This document shows positions 26,173 to 32,442 of a DNA stretch of 32,442 nt, piece after piece. The translations under genes were made by a program, and so were the position numbers. The DNA is from Methylococcales bacterium (lineage in GTDB: Bacteria > Pseudomonadota > Gammaproteobacteria > Methylococcales > Methylomonadaceae). The stretch lies in assembly GCA_026399095.1 (NCBI GenBank), contig JAPLRP010000004.1, forward strand, positions 1-32,442, given 5' to 3'. Position 1 is the stretch's first letter. Every line of letters starts with the position of its first letter. The notes beneath the pieces are model-generated. The model saw only the letters and a program-made list of their open reading frames with translations, was not told where the DNA came from and ran no database searches.

Positions 26173-27420
26173 ATGTTTAAACCTCTAATTTTTTATATAG
26201 GCTTGCGCTATACGCGAGCAAAACGACGTACCCAGTTTATTTCTTTTATCACGCTAACTTCTGTGCTGGGTATCGCCTTGGGTGTGACGGCGCTGATTAC
26301 TGTTTTGTCAGTGATGAATGGTTTTGAAGCAGAATTACGCGAAAGAATTCTGGGTATGACTTCCCATGCCACGGCTACCGGAAAATATGGCCAGTTAGAA
26401 GACTGGCGCGAACTGGATCAAAAATTAAAAGGTTATCCGCATGTGGAAGGTGCGGCTCCTTTTATCACTGGTCAGGTCATGATCAATGCTGATCGACGTG
26501 TCAGTGGAACAATGCTTAACGGGATCTTGCCTGAATATGAGTCCAGGGTTTCTGAGGTTGCCGACAAAATGAAGACAGGTAAATTGTCTGATTTGGTTGC
26601 TGGCCAATATGGCATCGTATTAGGGGTCGAGTTGGCTAATTATTTGGGTGTGACAATGGGTGATAAAATCACCGTTATCAGTCCGCAGATTAATTCTACC
26701 CCGGCTGGAATAGTACCCCGTATGCGTCGCTTTACTGTCGTGGGTATTTTTCAGGTCGGTATGTATGAGTACGATCGAAATATGGCGCTCATTAATATTG
26801 ACGATGCTGCCAAGTTATTTCGTATGGATAATGCGGTATCGGGCTTACGCATAAAACTGGATGATTTATTTAATGCCCCGCAAATAACCCATGCACTCGG
26901 TGCAGCGCTTTATGGGGAATATCAGGTCAGTGACTGGACGTTAGCGCATAGCAATTTCTTTAGAGCGATTCAGACAGAAAAACGCGTGATGTTTATTATC
27001 TTGTTACTGATCGTTGCAGTCGCTGCTTTTAATATTGTTTCTACCTTGGTGATGGTCGTCACTGATAAACGGGGGGATATAGCCATATTAAAAACGCAAG
27101 GGCTTACTTCGGGGTCAGTGATGGGCATTTTTATGGTCTTGGGTTCAATAATTGGTATAGTCGGTACAGCGCTTGGCACGTTAGGCGGCATAGCGCTGGC
27201 GTTGAATGTTGAAACCATTGTGCCTGCCATTGAAAAATTATTTCATGTTCAGTTCATGGCGGCCGATGTTTATTACATCAGCCAGTTACCTTCAAAATTG
27301 GTTTGGTCAGATGTTTATGCCATAGCCGGCATGGCTTTTTTTCTGTCATTATTGGCAACGATTTATCCTGCATGGCAGGCATCCAGAATAAATCCAGCGG
27401 AAGTTCTTCGATATGAATAA
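26173..27420 (+). CDS. lolC: Lipoprotein-releasing ABC transporter permease LolC/LolE (possibly LolF type)
   Basis: This permease extracts outer-membrane lipoproteins from the inner membrane and hands them to LolA. The 415 residues have an N-terminal TM helix (FISFITLTSVLGIALGVTAL), a periplasmic MacB-like domain (about 60-260) and three C-terminal helices around FNIVSTLVMVVTDKRGDIAI. The C-terminus YPAWQASRINPAEVLRYE is typical. Only one permease gene accompanies lolD here; E. coli has lolC and lolE. A single LolF, as in some gammaproteobacteria, or a lolE elsewhere are both possible. It starts 24 bases after fur. Confidence 0.92.
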   Translation: MFKPLIFYIGLRYTRAKRRTQFISFITLTSVLGIALGVTALITVLSVMNGFEAELRERILGMTSHATATGKYGQLEDWRELDQKLKGYPHVEGAAPFITGQVMINADRRVSGTMLNGILPEYESRVSEVADKMKTGKLSDLVAGQYGIVLGVELANYLGVTMGDKITVISPQINSTPAGIVPRMRRFTVVGIFQVGMYEYDRNMALINIDDAAKLFRMDNAVSGLRIKLDDLFNAPQITHALGAALYGEYQVSDWTLAHSNFFRAIQTEKRVMFIILLLIVAVAAFNIVSTLVMVVTDKRGDIAILKTQGLTSGSVMGIFMVLGSIIGIVGTALGTLGGIALALNVETIVPAIEKLFHVQFMAADVYYISQLPSKLVWSDVYAIAGMAFFLSLLATIYPAWQASRINPAEVLRYE

Positions 27421-28093
27421 AACCAGTATGTTACATTGCCACCAATTAACCAAACGTTATGACCAGGGTGGCTTGGATGTTGAGGTTCTAAGGGGCGTTA
27501 ATTTAAACATTGGTAAAGGTGATCGCGTCGCTATTATGGGCGCATCGGGTTCTGGTAAAAGTACCTTGCTGCATCTTTTGGGTGGTTTGGAAAAAGCCAG
27601 CGGCGGTGAAGTCGTGCTGGATGGTGTTAATATCAATCAAGTCAGTGCTGCAAAGTTAGCCAAGCTAAGAAATAAATCACTAGGCTTTATTTATCAGTCG
27701 CATCATTTATTAGGTGAGTTTACCGTACTTGAAAATGTGGCGATGCCCTTACTAATTGGCGGAGAGTCGGTAAAGCAGGCACGTATTCGTGCGGCTGAAC
27801 TATTACAGCGAGTAGGGCTGGGACATCGTATTGAGCATAAACCCGGTGAATTATCAGGTGGTGAAAGGCAACGTGCGGCCGTAGCCAGAGCATTGATTAA
27901 CAAGCCGAGTTTGATATTAGCGGATGAACCGACTGGAAATCTGGATAGTAAAACGGCGGATCAAGTTTATCAGTTAATGCTGGAATTAAATCAAGAGTTG
28001 AATGTCAGTTTTTTGGTCGTCACACATGATCATGAGTTGGCGGCACGTATGGGCACAGTTTTGCACATGGAAGATGGCTTGATTGTTGGCTAA
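27413..28093 (+). CDS. lolD: Lipoprotein-releasing ABC transporter ATPase LolD
   Basis: LolD powers lipoprotein release. The 226 residues contain Walker A (MGASGSGKSTLLHLLGGL), the Q-loop IYQSHHLLGEFTVLENVAMP, the signature LSGGERQRAAVARAL, Walker B LILADEPTGNLD and the switch His in VVTHDHELA. The start overlaps the lolC stop by eight bases, giving translational coupling. An imperfect hairpin follows the stop before the convergent DUF2062 gene. Confidence 0.95.
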   Translation: MNKTSMLHCHQLTKRYDQGGLDVEVLRGVNLNIGKGDRVAIMGASGSGKSTLLHLLGGLEKASGGEVVLDGVNINQVSAAKLAKLRNKSLGFIYQSHHLLGEFTVLENVAMPLLIGGESVKQARIRAAELLQRVGLGHRIEHKPGELSGGERQRAAVARALINKPSLILADEPTGNLDSKTADQVYQLMLELNQELNVSFLVVTHDHELAARMGTVLHMEDGLIVG

Positions 28094-28107
28094 ACATAAT
28101 TAATTTT

Positions 28108-28145
28108 TCACCATGAAGCCTTAAAAATAAAGGGCTTTATGGTGA
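28108..28145. repeat. Inverted repeat after lolD (TCACCATGAAGCC / GGGCTTTATGGTGA)
   Basis: TCACCATGAAGCC at 28108-28120 pairs with GGCTTTATGGTGA at 28133-28145 (one G-T), around an A-rich loop. No clean T-run follows. It lies between convergent lolD and the DUF2062 gene and probably ends both transcripts or acts as a stem-loop barrier. Its outer arm resembles the TCACCACGAA palindrome after suhB. Confidence 0.6.
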
Positions 28146-28184
28146 TTATCTTTATGTTATTTACTATTTAAAAAGTTATTGAGG

Positions 28185-28730
28185 TTAATCATAACTAACG
28201 GCTTTGAAGGGATTCTTTCGGTTATTACGAGATTTTTTCCTTGAAGCCCATTTTTTTGCAACGTGATAATGCCAGAAATAGGTTATTCCAAAATAGCCGA
28301 CTGCCGCGCAAGTGACACCAAGAATCAAACAACCCGTTAGGAACGGAAACAAAATTTCACCTGATAAAACCGCATCTAGCGAAAAAGATGCAGCTGGGAG
28401 ATTTAGCACCGTAAGTCCAACCAAATAAGCAAAATAAAATAGTGGCGGCATTGTTAACGGATTGGTTAACCATACCAGTGCGATTGAAATCGGTAGATTG
28501 CCCCTAAAATAAAATGCACCTAATGCGGCAATTGCCATTTGTCCGGGTGTTGGAATCCACGCTCCAAATAATCCAACGGCAAAAGCCATCGCCACCGAGC
28601 GTCGATTCAAATGCCAGAGATTGGGATCGTGAAGTTTATCACCCAGAAACTGAAGATTTTTGTGGTGTTTAATGACGCTATGGTCTGGTATAAACTTGTG
28701 TAAGAGTTTTTGTATAAATGCTTTGGCCAT
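28185..28730 (-). CDS. DUF2062 domain membrane protein
   Basis: The 181-residue protein shows the DUF2062 core: SVAMAFAVGLFGAWIPTPGQ, then MAIAALGAFYFRGNLPISIA and WLTNPLTMPPLFYFAYLVG. About three to four membrane segments are visible, with a basic C-terminus (KKWASRKKSRNNRKNP). The function is unknown. The family commonly neighbours comEC, as it does here, divergent across 157 bases. Confidence 0.88.
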   Translation of the reverse strand: MAKAFIQKLLHKFIPDHSVIKHHKNLQFLGDKLHDPNLWHLNRRSVAMAFAVGLFGAWIPTPGQMAIAALGAFYFRGNLPISIALVWLTNPLTMPPLFYFAYLVGLTVLNLPAASFSLDAVLSGEILFPFLTGCLILGVTCAAVGYFGITYFWHYHVAKKWASRKKSRNNRKNPFKAVSYD

Positions 28731-28887
28731 TGTCTTTTAAAGGTAAAGTGGTTTATAAGCTAAAAAGTTAAGCGCTATAATTTGTCTAAATATTTCTTTC
28801 AACCATCATAAGACAAAAGTGGTTGTGACATAAGTACCCTTAATTTTAACAGGTTTTTATCAGCGCCAAAAAATCCCTGGGAGCTAA

Positions 28888-31146
28888 ATGATTTTATCTG
28901 CGTTGTCATTTTTAGCTGGAATTGTTCTTGTTCAACAATTTCCGCAATTGCCAAGTAATCAATGGCTATTGATGATGACATTATGTGCAGGCATTATGGC
29001 ATGGTTACGGTATTGGCGATGGTTGTTTTTTATAATGGGCGTGTTATGGGCAATTGTATTTGCCCTGTCCAGATTAGCTGATCGGTTACCCGAAGCGCTC
29101 GAAGGATTTGATATACCGGTAACCGGTATTGTTGTCGATTTGCCGCAGCAAGATGAAAGACGAACGTGTTTTGATTTTAGAGTCACCGAGTCAGCACAAC
29201 AGTTACCTTCCAACATAAGGTTAAGCTGGTATTTTCCGGATCAATCGGTCAAGTCAGGTCAGCGATGGTCTTTTATGGTTAAATTAAAACGCCCTCATGG
29301 TAATTTAAATCCTGGAGGCTTTGATTATAAGCGTTGGTTATTTACACAAAATGTGGGTGCTACGGGTTATGTGCGTCCCAGTCCAAAACCCGTGTTATTG
29401 GGTCGGGCTTCTGCTTAGCGCAGTATTTCTGTTTGGCGACAAAGTATTACTGACCGACTATCAGATTTACTCATTAACACCCCCAGTCTTGGATTAATAA
29501 AGGCGCTGACCATAGGTGATGGCAGCAGTATTACGCAAAATCAGTGGGATGTATTTCGTAAAACCGGAACGACGCATTTAGTAGTTATTTCTGGTTCCCA
29601 TGTTGGGCTTATTGCGGGTCTGGCTTATTTCTTGGTGCTTCGGTTTTGGGCCAGAACCGGTTGGTTAAAATGGTCGCCGCAAACCGTTGCCGCCAGTATT
29701 GCGATGGTCGTTGCCGTTTTTTATGCCGGCCTAGCCGGATTTTCAGTGCCGACACAACGCTCGGTCATCATGCTCGTTATTGCCATGCTAGCCGTTATCC
29801 TGCAACGCAATATTCGTCCTTTTAATACACTGGCAGTTGCCTTGGTTGCAGTCTTGCTGTTTGATCCTCTCTCGGTATTATCCGTTGGTTTCTGGTTATC
29901 TTTTCTTGCAGTGTTTATGATTGTCTATGTGATTGCTGGGCGCTTGCGGAGTTCCGGTTATTTGCTTGACGTAATAAAAATCAATTGGGCAACATCAGTG
30001 GGCTTATCGCCTTTGTTATTATTGTTTTTTCAGTAGGTTTCTTTGATTTCACCACTGGCTAATTTTATTGCCGTGCCAGTGATTAGCTTGTTGGCCGTAC
30101 CGTTGGCGTTAGTCGGTGTTTTAGTGATGTTTGTTTCACCTTTTCTGGCAGTTAAACTATTTTTTGTTGTTGATATCGCCTTGCAAGGCTTAGGGTGGTT
30201 GTTATTTCGTTTAGCAGAATGGACTTATGCAACTGTCACGCATGTACAGCCTTCAGTATGGGCGTTAGTGTTCGCAACCCCCGGGGTTTTATTGTTACTG
30301 GCCACGCGGCATTCCCGCTAGATGGTTAAGCCTGCTTATGTTTTTGCCCTTAATATTTACGGCGTCAAAAAAACCGGAGCCAGGTAGCATTAATTTAACC
30401 GTGCTAGATGTCGGGCAAGCGTTATCGTTAGTCGTGCAAACTCAAAATCATTGGTTAATTTATGATGCTGGTGCTAAATTTTCTGAAGAAAGTGATATAG
30501 GTAAAAGCGTATTATTGCCTTTTTTGCGACAACAAGGCGCAGAAAAGGTTGATACGCTAATGATAAGTCACGGAGATAATGATCATATCGGTGGTGCAGT
30601 ATCTGTATTGCGAGGTATTCCGGTAGAGCAATTGCTAACCAGTGCACCCGAGCGCTTAACCGATTATTCGCCGGTTAAATGCAGGGGAGGGCAGTCATGG
30701 TTTTGGGATGATGTTAGTTTACCATTTTGGCTCCGCAAAAAGCGTTTGTTTCAGAAAACGATAATTCCTGTGTGTTAAAAATTGAATCAAAACAAGGTAC
30801 GGTTTTATTAACGAGCGATATAGAAGCGTCGGCAGAAAACTGGTTATTAGAGACTTATGGAAAAAACTTAAAAGCCCAGGTTTTAATTGCGCCTCATCAT
30901 GGCAGTAAAACCTCATCAACTTTTGATTTTATTAAAGCAGTACAGCCAGACTATGTTTTAATTTCAGCGGGATGCCGTAATCAATTTGGTCATCCTCATC
31001 CAGCTGTTTTACAGCGATATGAGCAAGTAAACGCAAAATGGTTAAATACTGCAGATAAAGGCGCTATTACATTAAGTACAAAAGAGGGCTCTTTGCAAGT
31101 ACAGGCAATGCGTGACACAGAAAGTAAATATTGGAATAATAAATAA
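28888..31146 (+). pseudogene. comEC: Broken comEC (DNA internalization-related competence protein)
   Basis: ComEC is the inner-membrane channel for DNA uptake in natural competence. Joined across frames, the parts give about 750 residues, the normal length. Order: N-terminal TM and OB-like domain (RWSFMVKLKRPHGNLNPGGF), competence domain (GTTHLVVISGSHVGLIAGL), more helices, then a metallo-beta-lactamase-like domain (DVGQALSLVVQ, ISHGDNDHIGGA, IAPHHGSKTS). Four lesions interrupt it: in-frame TAG at 29416-29418 and 30034-30036, a frame change near 30308-30322, and a lost base at the T-run 30718-30720 that restores frame 1. Motifs are otherwise well kept, so decay is recent, or the sequence contains errors. 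GGGAG precedes the start. Confidence 0.88.
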
Positions 31147-31200
31147 GGTTCAAGGTTCAGTGGGTAGGTTTTTTAATTTTAACGATAAGCAGGAATGAAA

Positions 31201-31905
31201 ATGGCACAGTTTACAGTTACCGGTGAGATTGATCCTTTTTTACATGTCAGTTTGCTGCGTGGTGAAAAGATTTATTGCGAATCTAATGCCATGGTCATGA
31301 TGGAAAGCGCTTTAGAACTAAAAGGCAAAATGACGGGCGGTTTAGGTAGTGCCTTGATGCGTCGTTTTGCCAATGGCGAATCGTTTTTTCAGCAACATAT
31401 TGAAGCCATTCGTGGCGATGGCGATTGCTTGCTATCGCCCACACTGCCCGGAGCTATTCAGGTTTTAGACGTGGGTGCGATCAGTTACAGAATAACTGAT
31501 GGTGCTTTTGTCGCCGCCGAAAGTGGTGTTACTTTAAATGTGCGTACCCAAAATCTAGGCACAGCCATGTTTGGTCAAACCGGTGGCTTTTTTATCTGTG
31601 AAGCATCGGGCGTTGGTAAGTTGGCGGTGTCAGGGTTTGGCTCCAGTTTTGTTTTGGATGTGGAGCCCGGCAAGGATGTCATTATTGATAATGCCCATGT
31701 GGTCGCTTGGGATAGTAATTTACATCATGAGATTTCAGTTGCCACGCAACAGTCCAATGGTATTTTAGGCCAGTTGGTGAATAGCGTAACCAGTGGCGAA
31801 GGCATGGTGTTAAAGTTTTCCGGCAAGGGTAAAGTGATTATCTGCTCGCGTAATCGTGAAAACTTTATCTCATGGCTAATGAAAGGAGGGCCGGTTAATA
31901 CCTGA
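31201..31905 (+). CDS. TIGR00266/AIM24-family protein
   Basis: The 234-residue protein is glycine- and valine-rich with repeated beta-strand pattern and no membrane spans. Stretches such as LLRGEKIYCESNAMVMMESA, LKGKMTGGLGSALMRRFANGE and SFFQQHIEAIRGDGDCLL match the TIGR00266 family, related to the mitochondrial AIM24 domain. It is predicted to fold as a TRAP-like beta barrel. Its role in bacteria is not settled. AGGA lies seven bases before ATG 31201, so that start is preferred over the ATG six bases earlier. The gene is intact despite being flanked by broken genes. Confidence 0.87.
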   Translation: MAQFTVTGEIDPFLHVSLLRGEKIYCESNAMVMMESALELKGKMTGGLGSALMRRFANGESFFQQHIEAIRGDGDCLLSPTLPGAIQVLDVGAISYRITDGAFVAAESGVTLNVRTQNLGTAMFGQTGGFFICEASGVGKLAVSGFGSSFVLDVEPGKDVIIDNAHVVAWDSNLHHEISVATQQSNGILGQLVNSVTSGEGMVLKFSGKGKVIICSRNRENFISWLMKGGPVNT

Positions 31906-32162
31906 TTAATGTTTAGCAACCAATAATTAGAGGTTATCAAAGAGAGCTTGCTCATTTCGTTATTGTAACCCTTAGGCTACGAGGTTAACTCTCCCGAAAC
32001 ATGCTTGCATAGCCCACCATGCGAGTTAGTATTGCCTTATTCATTAGCCCGCTAAAGGGTATCTTTTTTTTCACAATGACCTGTTTTTTATTTTTTACTG
32101 AACTTAAATTTTAAAAGTAGCCATGTAATTTTTATTTAATTTTAACGGGAAATAGCGTAATT
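31906..32162. other. Intergenic region between the TIGR00266 gene and the IS200 remnant
   Basis: No protein gene is evident. The part from about 31960 to 32080 is less AT-rich than its surroundings and contains short inverted repeats (TAACC/GGTTA near 31966-31987, ATGCTTGCAT near 32002) and ends CCCGCTAAAGGG then a run of eight Ts. This could be a small RNA with a weak terminator, but the stems are short. The rest is AT-rich with no feature I can name. Confidence 0.3.
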
Positions 32163-32182
32163 CCCCTTCCTTAAGGTGGGGG
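32163..32182. mobile_element. Imperfect hairpin at the end of the IS200-type element
   Basis: CCCCTTCC at 32163-32170, loop TTAA, and GGTGGGGG to 32182 form a stem with one mismatch. It overlaps the stop codon of the tnpA remnant. Subterminal imperfect palindromes of this kind are what TnpA binds in IS200/IS605 elements. Confidence 0.55.
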
Positions 32183-32442
32183 ATATAAGCGATTGCTCTC
32201 ATGTTGCATTGTTTGCTGATGGATATATTGTTTGATAATGTTAATAGCGGCACCTGCAACTACCGGAAAAATAACTGGGACTCCATAAATGACCATCCCA
32301 AAGATTCTTGGTTATACAGGGAAAGCTCTCTTTTCTTATCATTCGACGACTAACACCTTTCAAACTGTTGGCCAGTTCAGAGAGAGAAAATTTAGGCTGG
32401 TAAGTGATAAGCAAATGTACCTAGGGTCATTCTCGCCATTGA
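32171..32442 (-). pseudogene. tnpA: Decayed IS200/IS605 tnpA (Y1 HUH transposase), 3' part
   Basis: Read on the minus strand from the window edge, frames must be changed twice. The pieces read NGEND, then VHLLITYQPKFSLSELANSL, KGVSRRMIRKESFP, LWDGHLWSPSYFSGSC and GGAAINIIKQYIHQQ-like residues. These follow IS200-type TnpA order. The HUH metal motif region (HVHLL in intact copies) is disturbed by two or so extra bases, and a frame change follows SGSC. The catalytic Tyr segment (KQYIHQQ) remains after that shift. It ends LYPPP-stop inside the terminal hairpin. The 5' end is off the window. It is most likely a dead copy. Confidence 0.75.

Noticed and set aside
29416-30036. TAG read as a sense codon (recoding) in comEC
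   Set aside because: Other genes in the window appear to end normally, including some with TAG (secA), and comEC also has indels, so simple decay or sequence error fits better.
1-32442. CRISPR array, tRNA, rRNA or riboswitch
   Set aside because: No regularly spaced repeats, no cloverleaf with a TTCGAATC-type arm, and no known aptamer core were noticed in the spacers.

Overview
The window looks like a chromosomal stretch from a gammaproteobacterium of moderate to low GC. Several gene orders are typical of that class: fur divergent from bamE with ratA-rnfH and smpB close by, suhB-trmJ-cysE-iscR-cysteine desulfurase, pssA next to leuA, lptF-lptG, and lolC-lolD near comEC. The protein flavour (IscA, SecA, Kdo hydroxylase, paired SulP carriers, IS200/IS605 elements) is compatible with a methanotroph-type relative (Methylococcales). 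No methane-oxidation gene is present, so that placement is only a guess.

Layout. Positions 1-375 hold the 3' end of an IS200/IS605-type tnpB with its hairpin end. Positions 428-6308 (minus strand) carry an ion-transport block: an MFS carrier, a His-rich CDF metal exporter and two tandem SulP anion carriers. A 428-bp divergent spacer leads to lptF-lptG (LPS export) and then secA, which ends at a strong terminator. On the minus strand follow kdoO (Kdo hydroxylase), then iscA, a cysteine desulfurase, iscR, cysE and trmJ, with suhB divergent. Next, again on the minus strand, come rimI, a family 4 uracil-DNA glycosylase, leuA, pssA, an unrecognised small gene, a HopJ-family gene and smpB. On the plus strand are an Na+-coupled NSS transporter, ratA and rnfH; bamE is on the minus strand; then fur, lolC and lolD are on the plus strand. 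A DUF2062 gene (minus) sits divergent from comEC, which is broken by two in-frame TAG codons and two indels. A TIGR00266/AIM24-type gene and a decayed IS200 tnpA remnant close the window.

How the genes fit together. Envelope biogenesis is a recurring theme: lptFG, secA, kdoO, pssA, bamE and lolCD. Sulfur and Fe-S metabolism form a second block: cysE makes O-acetylserine for cysteine, the desulfurase mobilises its sulfur, IscA carries Fe-S, and IscR probably represses the operon through a site I can see over its promoter. iscU, hscBA and fdx are missing from this operon.

I did not find a convincing new multi-gene system. The items most worth a second look are the isc operon without iscU and its IscR-box promoter, the multiply broken comEC beside a frameshifted tnpA remnant, the tnpB end with a possible guide-RNA region, and an unrecognised small gene beside hopJ.
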